This document shows positions 9,702 to 19,906 of a DNA stretch of 64,000 nucleotides, piece by piece. Each line of letters begins with the position of its first letter. The stretch's first letter is position 1. The notes under the pieces are model-generated. The model searched no databases, had not been told where the DNA came from, and saw only the letters and a program-made list of their open reading frames with translations. Both the position numbers and the translations under genes were made by a program. This DNA is from Diphasiastrum complanatum (lineage: Eukaryota; Streptophyta; Lycopodiopsida; Lycopodiales; Lycopodiaceae). The stretch spans positions 47,616,542 through 47,680,541 of the forward strand of contig CM055099.1 in assembly GCA_029204225.1 (NCBI GenBank). Reading direction: 5' to 3'.

Positions 9702-11096
9702 CAAGCCTTGTTCACATGAATTTCACCTTTTTCAATTTTTTAAGCCCTTTCCACTGTTTTTAGCACCTCTCTCTTTTTTTGAGATCTTTTTCTACTTTGC
9801 CCATCGTAGTCACTATTCAGATCCACTAACATTATGGCTTCCTCTTCCAATTCCGACAACCAACCATCAAGTCCTTCAGATGAAATTGATCCCAATGATA
9901 TCATCAAGCAAGATATCCCTACTGACAAGCAAATATGGCCACTACCTTCAAAACTCCTTGGTCATGCCACCATGGGTCTAGGTAGCTGGCCCACTCCTCC
10001 AAGCCATGGGCATTTACCCATAGCTTTTCACATCCTCCATTAACATGTAGCTTGTCCTCATGGCCTTCGCCATGTGAAATTCAACCAAAAATTGATTTTA
10101 TATCTAGTACCATGACAAAACGCACCGCGTGTGTGTCAATACTAACTCTCTGGCTACCATCGAGATTGTCTCGGGTGATAGACATCCCATCTCCCATCGT
10201 CGAGCCCCTAATCTCATCAAACCCTATATGACACCCCTCACTCCTGAAATCTAGTTGAAAACCAACAATGGTTATCTGATAGAGGCTATCAATAATCCCA
10301 TCATTCAAGTCGTCGCCCATTTGCTAAACAACTGACTCGTCGACTCAAGTTTGTGCAAGGAGCGCATTCAATCCACCCTTCTCAACCAAACTGTGGAATC
10401 CTATTAGGAATTTCTTAGCCCATCGGTGGTGCCTTATGATTGGCACACCTTTACTCTCAATGAATTACATCTTGCCATAAAACCCAACTCGCGCGACCGA
10501 CCGAACCTCTTCTTTACAATCATGTCTGCATCCTTCTTGAACAAACAATTCTCTAGTTGTAACTAACTCTTCGGCCAGCAAACGAATGTGTGGGGTTGCC
10601 TCTACCTCCGCTAGCCCTCCTACCACACGACAATGCATCGCACCATCTCGTCCTACATCTGCTTCTTCCACAACCACTACTTTTGCTTCCACCCAACCAT
10701 CCACTACTTTCACCATCTCAGTTTCTATCGCTCCCATCCCTCCACCTTCTACCACCGTCCTTGTTTCTTCCACACCCACCATCACCATCAATTCTTCCAT
10801 ACCTCCTACATTCACTTCTATCCCACTTCTCAACATAAATCCTCTAGATTCACAACTCTCTACAAACACACTTGACTGGATGAACATCATTAACCTCTTG
10901 CCCCTAGCAAGCTCCTCACCCCCTCTGTCTCCCTCCATCCTCCACACCATTCTACAACTTTCCACCATTCCAATCGTTTTGTCTTTTGAACAAACCATTG
11001 TAAAATCTCTCTCCACCACCGCCACTCCTCTCGGAACCCCTCTAGCTTCATCTCATCAGCTTGATGAGGGTGACACACCGTTATTCGATAACGCAT
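9702..11096. other. Unassigned region with Pro/Ser/Thr-rich open frame
   Basis: No known family recognised. A 69-codon frame at 9834-10043 starts MASSSNSDNQPSSPSDEIDP. A 202-codon frame at 10586-11194 is dominated by Ser, Thr and Pro (TTTTFASTQPSTTFTISVSI). Such low-complexity tracts occur between integrase and RT in some copia polyproteins, and the RT segment of A1 follows directly, so this may be linker of a copia element. The lack of any gag or integrase motif leaves this open. Confidence 0.3.
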
Positions 11097-11109
11097 TCAA
11101 GCAAACAAA

Positions 11110-11579
11110 GTACGTGCCATCGTCTGACCGACCTGACCCCACCTCACAAGCCAAATCATGTGTGTCTTTTACAAAAGAGTTTGTATGGTCTTAGGCAGCA
11201 CCAAGGAGTTTGTATGCTAAGCTTAACACCTTTTTACTCTCTCAAGGCTTTTGCTATGAGTGATTATGATCATTCACTTTATTATAGGTTTGCTGAAAAT
11301 GATGTTACCATTTTGCTAATCTATGTGGATGATATCATCTTGATTGGTGGAGACAACCAAGATGTGGAGGATATCAAGAGTGCTCTCAAGAAGGAGTTTG
11401 AGGTGCATGATCTTTGTCATTTGCATTACATTTTAGGAATAGAAGTGATTAGATCTTCTCAATCTACTTTCATTTGTCAAGAGAAGTATGCTAATTCTAT
11501 TCTAGAAAGATTTTATATGGTGGATGCAAAGTCTTGTGATACACCTATGGAGTCAAGCCACAATCTCATTGTCATCTAG
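11110..11579 (+). pseudogene. copia A1 reverse transcriptase segment
   Basis: Reads VCLLQKSLYGLRQ, then after a small frame disturbance LLIYVDDIILIGGDNQDVED, HYILGIEVI and QEKYANSILERF. These are the central and C-terminal copia RT motifs, including an intact YVDD catalytic box. The N-terminal palm is missing. At 11550-11579 RT sequence (DTPMESS) runs directly into the RNase H line normally reading ISLSSSEAEYKAL, so several hundred bases between them are deleted. It cannot encode a working RT. Confidence 0.85.
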
Positions 11580-11935
11580 TGAGGCCAAGTAAAAAGCACT
11601 TATACATTGCACAAAGGAGATGGTATGGATCAAGAGGATGATCAAGGATCTTCACTTGCTGGATTTTCAGAGAGCCCAATCATCTTTTGTCAACCTATCA
11701 GCCCAAAAGTTTGCAACCAATCTTATCTTTCATGCTAGGAGCAAGTATATTGAGGTGACATATCACTTTGTGAGGGATCAAGTCTTGGCAAAGGAGGTAG
11801 AGTTTGAACATGTTTCTTCAAAGGAATGTGTAGCTGATATCTTTACCAAAGCATTGGGTAAATACTTGTTTATGAAGCATACGACTTCACTTGGAGTGTT
11901 CTCAAAGTCTATGCTAAAACTAGTTGAAGAGAGAG
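11580..11935 (+). pseudogene. copia A1 RNase H C-terminal segment
   Basis: Reads KEMVWIKRMIKDLHLLDF, HARSKYIEVTYHFVRDQV and ECVADIFTKALGKYLFMKH, nearly the same as A3 at 47785-48159, which defines the family. An in-frame stop lies at 11589. The catalytic CDNQSA motif of A3 has become VNLSA here through small changes. It ends at the purine tract before the 3' LTR. Confidence 0.85.
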
Positions 11936-12563
11936 TGTGCAAAATTTCAACTAGTTTTGCTATTTTGGTCATATTTGTATATTTGGCAATTGAGGCCAAT
12001 TTTCATATTAGACTTAAGAGTTTGACTTTTCAAAGTTATATTAGTCTAAAAGAAACCGAATAAACACTTTTTGAAAGTGTAGTACACGAGTGTTAGTATA
12101 TTCAAATTTGAATGGTGGAAATATTGAATCTTAATGCTAGAGTTTTTGTTATGGAGGGAAACCAAACTCATTATCCATTGGTGCACTATATTTGTGATAT
12201 TTTGCAATCTTGTCTATAGAATGCTTATTTTATGTTATTTTTGGATCCACACATGTGAAATACAATAGCTTACTGTTTTTGTATGGACAACAACTTTATC
12301 ATATCATATGTTTGATATTTGATCAGGTTATTATTGAGTTTGCATCTCTTTCATTGAGTAGATGTTGATTTTTCTACATTGGCAGCATTGGTAGAGTTGA
12401 TCTATTTCTAACCAAAGATCAGGTTATGGAATTGGATCTTAATTGATCTGAATATCTTCACAGTGATGATTTTTCTATATTGGTAGCATTGGTAGAGTTG
12501 ATCTATTTCTAACCAAAGATCAGGTTATGGAATTGGATCTTAATTGATCTGAATAACTTCACA
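11936..12563 (+). repeat. copia A1 3' LTR with terminal tandem duplication
   Basis: Starts TGTGCAAAATTTCAACTAG after the purine tract and ends CTTCACA at 12563. Compared with A2 and A3 it lacks roughly 120 bp around the TTATAAAAG box, so its promoter core is gone. The last 101 bp exist twice (about 12367-12467 and 12468-12568), and the duplicated unit includes both LTR end and flanking GTGAT. Confidence 0.8.
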
Positions 12564-12589
12564 GTGATGATGACCAAGTTGTGATGGCC

Positions 12590-13190
12590 ATAGGTGCCAC
12601 TTGGGAAAATGAGAAAAGTAATGTTACCCTACATGTTTAGCACAAGACCTTTCCCTCAGTAGCTGCCATTATTGATGGTGGTTCATGTGTAAACATCATG
12701 TCTTCACACATATACCGAGAGTGGGGACTGAGTGCCTTAAAGCCCACAAGTTTTTCAATAAAAATCCTGAAGCCCATGGGAATTGTGGAGAATGTACATG
12801 TGAAGGTCGCTGATCTTCACTTTGTCATTAACTTTACTGTTTTAGATCTTCCGAAAACAACCTCATCTTACCGACTTCTGTTAGGAAGACCCTATTTTAA
12901 GTTAGCCAAAGTACTCCATGACTGGAGTACAGATCAAATCACATTGGAGAATCGGGATCGAGCCATGAGAGTCGATCCAAATACCTGAAACATTATGCTT
13001 GCAAGCTTGTTGGAAGAGTCAACTTCATCTACCACCAATCATATGATCAACCGAGACCAAAGGAAACACCATAAGCTATTGGGAATCCATCAAGATTCTG
13101 ATGTTGATATCATCAATTGGATTGAAGCACTAGCTACAGTTGATTGTATGAGCTCCATAATCTCCCTACTCCGAGAAGCCAATTGAGAGC
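12590..13190 (+). pseudogene. gypsy G2 protease remnant
   Basis: Reads VVMAIGATWENEKSNV, then after a stop VAAIIDGGSCVNIMS, with the catalytic Asp present as IDGGS. LLLGRPYFKLAKVLHDWS follows. This is the retropepsin-like domain of plant gypsy pol. Homologous wording occurs in G1. A stop at 12986 and a second open stretch (12995-13186, containing IINWIEALATVDC) mark the start of the PR-RT linker. Confidence 0.75.
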
Positions 13191-13960
13191 CGAAATGACA
13201 AACTCAAAGCTTGTCACCCTTGATGATGAGATCGAAATCGAGGTGAACATGGTCGAACTATCATGGCTTCCATTAGAACCATCCCTAGAACCTTGTGAAA
13301 AAGACCTTCTCTCTTGGTACTCGGTGATCACCTTGGAAGATGATGCAGGATACTCGAACAAATGAGCATTATCTTACTTTGATCCTTAACGTTATGGAAA
13401 GAGATGGTTAGTAGAAGACATACCTAAGTCCCATCCTTGGCTAAGATCTCTAAAGAGCCTCGCCCCACAAGTGTATATCAATACAGGGTCAAGATGAGCC
13501 AATGGGACAATCCAGTAGATGAAGCCATAACTAATGTGGACACCGCGTTGTGGGATCCCCTTGAGAAGACAGTTACACCAACAATCCCACCTACCTGCTC
13601 ATGCTCTGTCGATATAGTAGTAGCTAAGAAACCAACTACCAAAATATCTGCCAACCTGAAAGGAAAGCTAAGATGGGTTGTGATCAACCACAACTCATGA
13701 ATACCAAGATTCAATTGACAGATGCTGCATCTAAAGTCTCAAAAGGATTTTCAATGACATCCACTTCTCTATCCCAATATCAAGAATCGAAACATGATCC
13801 AAAATCGACGACTGAGCCATTGCACGATGTGCCAGCATAATTTTGTGATATACCTTAGATGATGTGATCATTGCTATGCCTCAAGCCTAACTCAAACAAT
13901 GCACTTGAGAATTCTTGTTCATATGAAGGTCCTGTGAAAGTCCAACTTCTAAATCTAGCT
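13191..13960 (+). pseudogene. gypsy G2 PR-RT linker, decayed
   Basis: Several short open pieces in changing frames. QYRVKMSQWDNPVDEAITNV resembles the G1 linker (RYKQVIRWSDLTEEAI). The segment ends LLNLAELGEDKKIV, equivalent to KLVEPGEEEKIV in G1. No catalytic motif is expected here. Confidence 0.55.
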
Positions 13961-14480
13961 GAACTTGGGGAAGACAAAAAGATAGTAGAAGAGGCCTATA
14001 GTTTCCTCGATGGATTTAGTGGGTATAACCAACTGCAAATAGCACCCGAAGACCAACATAAGACTGCTTTTGCAATCGCATAACGGACTTATGCTTTTCA
14101 CGTAATGCCGTTTGGATTGTGCAATGCACCAAGTACCTTTTAGAGAGTTATGAACCATGCCTTCAAGGAGTTTCTTTAGAAATTTTTAGAAGTGTTCCTT
14201 GATGATTTGTGTGTACATTCAGCTCGAAGGTACCACTTAAATTGTCGAGTTCTGCAACAATGCCAAAGGTATGGCATCTCCCTTAACCCGGCCAAATGCC
14301 AAATATGGGTAACCCATGACATTGTGATAGGAGATATTATATCGCAATACAGGATTGCCACTGATCTAGATAAGATGAAGGTAATAAATGAGAGGACCCT
14401 ATCCAAAACAATACGTGGTGTCTATACTTTTATGGGCCATGCCAATTATTATAGATTTTTTATATCGTTGTTGCATTGTT
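13961..14480 (+). pseudogene. gypsy G2 reverse transcriptase, N-terminus deleted
   Basis: Reads YSFLDGFSGYNQLQIAPEDQ, TYAFHVMPFGLCNAPSTF, VFLDDLCVHS and TFMGHANYYRFFI. The catalytic FLDD is intact. Compared with G1, about 0.4 kb is missing between EDKKIV and AYSFLDG: the RT N-terminal fingers and palm are removed by a deletion joining residues that are far apart in G1. Stops occur at 14081, 14143 and 14177. Confidence 0.85.
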
Positions 14481-14489
14481 AGCCTTGCT

Positions 14490-15110
14490 TCTCTATTGCC
14501 TTACTGTTGAACCTAAGTGGACACAGGACACTCTAGACACCTTCGAGAAGGTTAAGCAAGCCCTGGCCACAGCTCCAATCTTATGGTATTCAAACTGGAG
14601 CATAGAGTTTCACATGCATATGGATGCATCCAAGTATGCAATAGGGATCAGGTGAGAAAAATAAGAATTTCCCCATCTGCTTCATGAGCCGACAGTTCAT
14701 TGAAGCAGAAGTTAACTACACCACCACCGAGCAAGAGGCCCTTGACATGATTTTGAGCATTAAGAAATTTTGACATTATCTTTTGGCCAACCATTTCGTC
14801 TTTTATGTTGACCATCAACCATTGTTGTATTGGTTGATCGACCTTGTACGACAGGCCGTATTACACGATGGATTTTACAACTTCAAGGGTTTGAGTTTCG
14901 AATAGTGGTTAGGATAAAAAAACAACATTATTTGGCTGACCACCTTTCTAGATTGACGACACGCCGAGAAGAAGTGGGAGTTGATGATGAGCTTCTAGAT
15001 GCTCATATATCTTATGCGGATGTAGTTCCAGAGTGGGATGCCGACATAGTTGAGTATCTTGTGAGGGGACAACCTAATCCTTCACTACCTTTCGTAAATT
15101 AACGAAAGTT
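14490..15110 (+). pseudogene. gypsy G2 RNase H remnant
   Basis: Reads FHMHMDASKYAIGI (catalytic Asp in MDAS), ICFMSRQFIEAEVNYTTTEQ (Glu), FYVDHQPLLYWL (Asp) and ITRWILQLQGFEFRIVV, as in a Ty3-type RNase H. DHLSRL and VPEWDADIVEYLVRGQPN follow, as in G1. Stops and frame changes lie near 14655, 14772 and 14830. Confidence 0.8.
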
Positions 15111-15199
15111 GATAATAAAAGTTGTCCCATACAACTTGATAGTTGGACAACTATACCAAATGGGAATAGACCAAATCCTCCAAAGATGCCTATTGGACC

Positions 15200-15451
15200 A
15201 TGAAATAAAACCTATTATTAATGCAACTCAGGAAGGAATTGGTGGCAGCACTTGGCAGCTGACGCTATTGCTCGAAAGGTCCTCCAAGAAAAATTTTGGT
15301 GGCCTACCTTACACCATGATGTGGCAACCTTTGTGAAACACTACGATGTTTGCCAACTAACCACAAAACCGAAAAGATCTAGGTTTATGTCTTTAAAGCC
15401 TATTATAGTAGAAAATCCTTTCAAAAAATGGGACATAGACTTTGTTGGTCC
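15200..15451 (+). pseudogene. gypsy G2 integrase, 5' part
   Basis: Zinc-binding wording (WWPTLHHDVATFVKHYDVCQ) leads to KPIIVENPFKKWDIDFVG, which holds the first catalytic Asp. The next codon, Pro, is split off by copia A2. The sequence resumes as GPIHPATRGS at 19907, so the uninterrupted target can be read across the insertion. Confidence 0.85.
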
Positions 15452-15452
15452 T

Positions 15453-16100
15453 TGTGAGAAATTCAACTAGTTTAATCATATTTGCTACATTTCTATATTT
15501 GGAAAACTGAGACCAACTTTATAATAGACTTAGAGTTTGACTTTTCAAAGTTAATTAGTCTAAATTTCATTTGAATAAACACTTTTTGAAAGTGTGGGAA
15601 AGTTGGTACTCGAGTTTGAGTAGATTCAAATTGAAATGTTTGGGTACATTGAATCTAGACCCAAAAATAGTAGGGTTTACAATTTGGAGGGAAAGCCAAG
15701 TGGCTAAATAGGGTTTGGACCTGTTATAAAAGGATGTAACTCATGGAGAAGCAGCTCTTCTCTCTTCTCTATCTCATTTCATACTTATACATGGTTCTCT
15801 TGGGTTCTACTATCCGTTGGTGCACTATACTTGTGATATCTTGCAATTCTATGTGTAGAATGATCTATATTTGCTATTTTTAGGTTCACACGTGTGAAAT
15901 ATAGTAGCTTGCTGTAAATGTATAGAAAACAACAATACTTTATGTTTTGATTCATGTTTGATCAAGTTCTATTAGAGTTTGCATTCTATTTTGTGTGTAG
16001 ATGCTGATTTTTCTACATTGGCAAGATTGGTGGAGTAGCTTGTTTTGTAACCAAAGATCTTTAGTGGATTTGGATCTGAATTGATCCCAAATCTTTCACA
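15453..16100 (+). repeat. copia A2 5' LTR
   Basis: Begins TGTGAGAAATTCAACTAG and ends ATCTTTCACA, immediately before the primer site; 648 bp. It contains TTATAAAAG at about 15724 and the palindrome CACACGTGTG at about 15888, as in the A3 LTR. One extra T (15452) separates it from the GGTCC target copy. Confidence 0.9.
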
Positions 16101-16112
16101 TGGTATCAGATC
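16101..16112 (+). other. copia A2 primer-binding site
   Basis: TGGTATCAGATC, complementary to plant initiator tRNA-Met except for the penultimate base (consensus TGGTATCAGAGC). It directly follows the LTR end. Confidence 0.85.
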
Positions 16113-16693
16113 TTGTGTTTCAGATTATGAAGGAGGCAATCACATATATCAATGATTTGGAGAAGATATCAATGCTAGAGCATGCTAGATTGGATTCTAC
16201 ACCAAAATCAAGTTTCTTGCATTTGTAGGTTGGATCTTTTGTAGATCAAAACCCTATGTAGGATTATAAACTTTATCAATTCCAATTTTTGAAATCACAT
16301 GTTGTATTTGGCTGATTTTTGGATCATTGGATTAGCCTAATAGTGGCTAATAGATTGCATATCAAGATTTTAAGCATTTGCATGTAGATTTGGAATATTC
16401 ATTTTTTTGTGATTTTGTCAAAACCCTAATTTTGATTGGATCTCTAGAAAGTGAGGTTTCTGGACTTTATTTGAGTGTGTTTCAATCTTAGGAAGTGGCA
16501 AGAGTCATTATATTGAGGATAGATCATATGTTGATCAAGGTTTCATGATTCTATGTGTTGATTTGCTTGGTATAAGTGCTAGAAGAGAATTTTGAGAGGT
16601 TTCAAATCTTTGTGATTTCTCTTTGAACACGTTGTTCAAAGGAGTGCTTTGTGCATTGAAAAATATTGAAAGAGAACATCAGGTCATTGCTAC

Positions 16694-17450
16694 ATGGCAA
16701 CATCAAGTGGAGTCATGTTGGAAGCCAACGATAGACTTACCTCAAGTAGATATTCATTGTAGAAAGTGAGGATGGAATCACTTCTTGAGATGAATGATGT
16801 TTTGGATATTTTTGTAGGTTTGGAGGAGAGACCAACAATAAAACAAAATCAAGTGAGATATGATAAGAGGGCCAAAAGGGCTCTACACATGATCAAGATG
16901 AATGTTACCAATGAGCTTTTCAAGGAGGTTGGTAAGTGTACTTCATCAAGTGAGGCTTGGAAAGCTTTGAAGAAGCTTTATGAGTCCAAGTCTACTTCTA
17001 GAGTGTTGACTTTAAGAAGACATCTTTTCTTGTTTGAAAAATAATGAAGAAGTCCAAATACTTTTATTCTGAGGATGAAAGCATTGAATGATGAGTTGGC
17101 TTGCAGTGATGAGAGCATTAAGGAAGGAGAGCTTGTTCAAGTTATTTTTGATAGATTGTTGGATGCTCATGCTAACATTGTTCAAAGTATTGCTATTCAA
17201 AAGGCTTTTCCAAGTTTGATGGATCTTCAAGAGATTTTGATCAATGAAGAATATAGGCTTCAAACAAGAGGTGGATCTACATCAACACTTCAAGAGGAGG
17301 CTATATTCACAAAGGGCAAATTCAAAGGCAAAAGCAAAAGCAAAAGCAAGTGGTCTAAAGGGTAAGATCAAGGGGAGATTTCTTCAAGTGCTTCTATTGT
17401 GGCATCAAAGGACACTTTGAAAGTGAGTGCTACAAGAAGAAGAGAGATCA
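16694..17450 (+). pseudogene. copia A2 gag
   Basis: ATG at 16694 matches the A3 start (MATSSGVMLEANDRLTS). A Trp codon has become TAG at about 16759, just before KVRMESLLEMND. A frameshift lies near 17036 and a stop near 17363. The zinc knuckle at about 17388-17430 reads CFYCGIKGHFESEC and is intact. Gag would form the particle in a working element. Confidence 0.85.
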
Positions 17451-17577
17451 AGGAGACAAGCAAGGTATTCTTACTCTTGATGAGGATGGTTTGGATGTTC
17501 AAGATGCAAATGATGATGATTTTGTAATGTTTTCATATATGATTGCTAATGATGGAGATCTAGATCCATGGTGGATT

Positions 17578-17633
17578 GTATTACATTATATTTTAGAGAT
17601 CATGTAGGAGGAGAGGGGTTATTTTAACAGATT
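17578..17633 (+). other. 56-bp insertion in copia A2 protease
   Basis: A3 reads TGGATTGATAGTGG at its protease active site. A2 has the same bases split by 56 bp of AT-rich sequence, with GATT at both edges (17574-17577 and 17630-17633). The length is not a multiple of three, so the frame is broken exactly at the catalytic Asp-Ser-Gly. Whether it is a tiny transposon footprint or filler DNA cannot be told. Confidence 0.75.
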
Positions 17634-18715
17634 GATAGTGGAGCAAGTTCACACATGACTTTTCACAAAGAGTACTTCACTTCTTTGTTGGCATATGGAG
17701 ATGACAAGAGGGTGATCTACATGACCAATGATGGTGAGTGTGCAATCAAAGGGATTGGCACAATTCCTATTTCTCTCTCTACAAATAAGAATGTTCATTT
17801 GGAGGATGTCTTGTTTATTCCATCTATTACCAAGAATTTGCTTAGTGTGAGTCAATTGCTAAGTAAAGGCCTCAAAGTTGAGTTTGATGGAGATTCTTGT
17901 ATGATTAAAAAGAAGGATGTCTTGATTGGAAAAGGTAAAAGGAAAGGGAAGTTGTTCAAACTAGATGTTTGTGTTATTGCTAATCAACTTGGATGTGTTG
18001 CAAGAGAGCAAATACCTATTCAAAAGGTTTGGCATAAAAGGATGGGACACCTCAACTTCAAGTCATTGGAGGTAATGGCTAGAAAGAAGGTTGTGATAGG
18101 TCTTCCAAGTTCCTTAAGTGGCATCAATCATGTTTGTGAGTCTTGTGCTTTGTCTAAGTCACATAGACTACCTTATACTAGATCTACATCTAGATCTACA
18201 AAGCCTTTTCAACTTGTACATCTAGATATTCATGGAATTACTACAATTAGCGATAGTGGAGCTAAGATGTATGTAACTTTCATCTACTAAAGAGCAAAGA
18301 TGAAGTGTATGATGTCTTTGTTAAGCAAGAGAGAACCAATTTTCCATAAGGATCAAGTGGTTAAGGAGTGACAATGGTGGTGAGTACATATCTACCAAGT
18401 TCAAGGCCTTTTGTAATGAGCATGTGATCAAGAGGGAGTATACAACACCAAGGACACCACAACAAAATGGAGTGGCTGAAAGGAGAAGTACTTTATGTGA
18501 AAGTGCTAAAGCCATGAGTTTAAGTGCTAATCTTGATAAACCATTTTGGAATCAAGCTTTGTTGTGTGCCAATTTTTTGTGCAATAGGTGGCTGAGTGTT
18601 ATTTTGGATGGAAGGACACCTTTTGAGATTCTATTCAAGAGGAGGCCAAGTGTCAACTTTCTAAGAACTTTTGGATGCACATGCTATGTCAACATTACTC
18701 TTGATGATAGGACCA
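17634..18715 (+). pseudogene. copia A2 protease/integrase remnant
   Basis: From 17655 it follows A3 closely: YFTSLLAYGDDKRVIYMTND, the HHCC zinc domain (VWHKRMGHLNFKSLEVMA), HLDIHGITTIS with the first catalytic Asp, and from 18424 NGVAERRSTLCE with the Glu. A 31-bp deletion near 18286 (AT at both edges) removes the IDDFSRF segment. Small indels follow. It ends at DDRTK (about 18715), where about 0.8 kb present in A3 is deleted and the RT-replacement module begins. Confidence 0.88.
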
Positions 18716-19045
18716 AGGTCAAGATATGGTAAAGCTAGCTACATTGGTGAGCACCATTTTGATGTTGGATTTGTACTAGCATTCTTGGTTGGTTTTGTTG
18801 ATAAAAATGAAGCTATTGGAGGTTCATTATATCACTCATTCTTGATCAATTCATCCAGTTGTGGTAAGATGGAGATGGAGGCTCATTCACGAAGTGTCAT
18901 GGTGGATACATGGCAACAAAGGACAAAGGAGGAGGAGACATGCAAGCAAATGTTTATCACTCACATTTATTGTTTGTTTACTGTATTTTTCCAGAGAGGT
19001 CATTTATGATTCTTCATGGTCTATTTATCATTTTGTGAGGGAGCA
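18716..19045 (+). other. copia A2 copy of the RT-replacement module (deleted form)
   Basis: Matches A3 from SRYGKTSYIGEH onward (here SRYGKASYIGEH, DVGFVLAFLVGF), then further pieces with internal deletions (KMEMEAHSRSVMVD, TYCLF-like end TVFFQR). The segment is unrelated to RT and has no family I recognise. Most differences from A3 in the aligned part change the residue, as expected for sequence not under selection. It then joins the end of RNase H (YHFVREQVIAKKVELQHV). Confidence 0.8.
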
Positions 19046-19205
19046 AGTCATTGCAAAGAAGGTGGAGCTTCAACATGTGTCCTCAAGGGAATGTGTGGCT
19101 GATATCTTCACCAAAGCATTGGGAAAGGACTTGTTCATGAAGCATAGGACTTCACTTGGAGTGTTATCAAAGTCTATGCTAAAACTAGATGAAGAGGGAG
19201 TGTGA
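19019..19205 (+). pseudogene. copia A2 RNase H C-terminal end
   Basis: YHFVREQVIAKKVELQHVSS, then ECVADIFTKALGKDLFMKHR and KSMLKL, the same as A3 and A1. The upstream three quarters of RNase H, including its catalytic residues, are deleted. It is followed by the purine tract GAAGAGGGAG (19191-19200). Confidence 0.85.
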
Positions 19206-19906
19206 GAAACTCAACCAGTTCAATCATATTTGCTACATTTCTATATATGACAAATTGAGGCCAACTTTATATTAGACTTAGAGTTTGACTTTTCAAAGTT
19301 AATTAGTCTAATTTCATTTGAATAAACACTTTTTGAAAGTGTGAAAAAGTTGGTACTCGAGTTTGAGTAAATTCAAATTTAAATGTTGGGTACATTGAAT
19401 CTAGACCCGAAAATAGTAGGGTTTACATTTTGGTGGGAAAGCCAAGTGGCCAAATAGGGTTTGGACCTGTTATAAAAGTATGTAACTCGTGGAGAAGCAG
19501 ATCTTCTCTCTTCTCTATCTCATTTCATGCTTATACATGGTTATCTTGGGTTCTACTATCCATTGGTGCACTATACTTGTGATATCTTGCAATTCTATGT
19601 GTAAAAGGATGTAACTCATGGAGAAGCAGATCTTCTCTCTTTTCTATCTCATTTCATGCTTATACATGGTTCTCTTGGGTTCTACTATCCATTGGTGCAC
19701 TATACTTGTGATATCTTGCAATTCTATATGTAGAATGGTCTATATTTGTTATTTTTAGGTTCACACATGTGAAATATAGTAACTTGCTGTAAATGTTTGG
19801 ACAACAATAGTACTTTATGTTTTGATTCATGTTTGATCAAGTTCTATTAAAGTTTGCATTCTATTTTGTGTGTAGATGCTGATTTTTTTACATTGGCAAG
19901 ATTGGT
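19201..19906 (+). repeat. copia A2 3' LTR, tandemly duplicated and end-truncated
   Basis: Begins TGTGAGAAACTCAACCAG after the purine tract. It contains a 129-bp tandem duplication (first unit from about 19481, second from about 19610) just downstream of TTATAAAAG. It stops at GCAAGATTGGT, where the 5' LTR continues for about 95 more bases, and then gypsy G2 resumes with GGTCCC. The lost end and the target share GGT. Confidence 0.87.

Larger units (their letters stand above)
11097..12563 (+). mobile_element. copia A1: RT/RNase H 3' end plus 3' LTR
   Basis: Right-hand part of a family-A copia element. It has an RT segment, a deletion that joins RT to the last part of RNase H, then a 3' LTR that ends against gypsy G2. 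It is the only family-A copy here that still has RT, so it shows what A2 and A3 lack. The left edge is uncertain (about 11097-11150). Confidence 0.8.
12564..15452 (+). mobile_element. Ty3/gypsy element G2, left part
   Basis: Plus-strand gypsy pol in the order protease, RT, RNase H and integrase zinc domain. It is interrupted at 15452 by copia A2 just after WDIDFVG, the first integrase catalytic motif. Its gag and 5' LTR are missing because A1 abuts it on the left. It resumes at 19907. Stops and deletions are frequent. Confidence 0.87.
15453..19906 (+). mobile_element. copia A2, nested in the integrase of gypsy G2
   Basis: Two LTRs, primer site, purine tract and internal debris of a family-A copia element. 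It is flanked by the 5-bp target duplication GGTCC (15447-15451 and 19907-19911). It shares with A3 the unusual module in place of RT (18714-19045). It carries a premature stop in gag, a 56-bp insertion, and several deletions in integrase and beyond, and cannot encode proteins. Its 3' LTR lacks the final roughly 95 bp. Confidence 0.9.
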
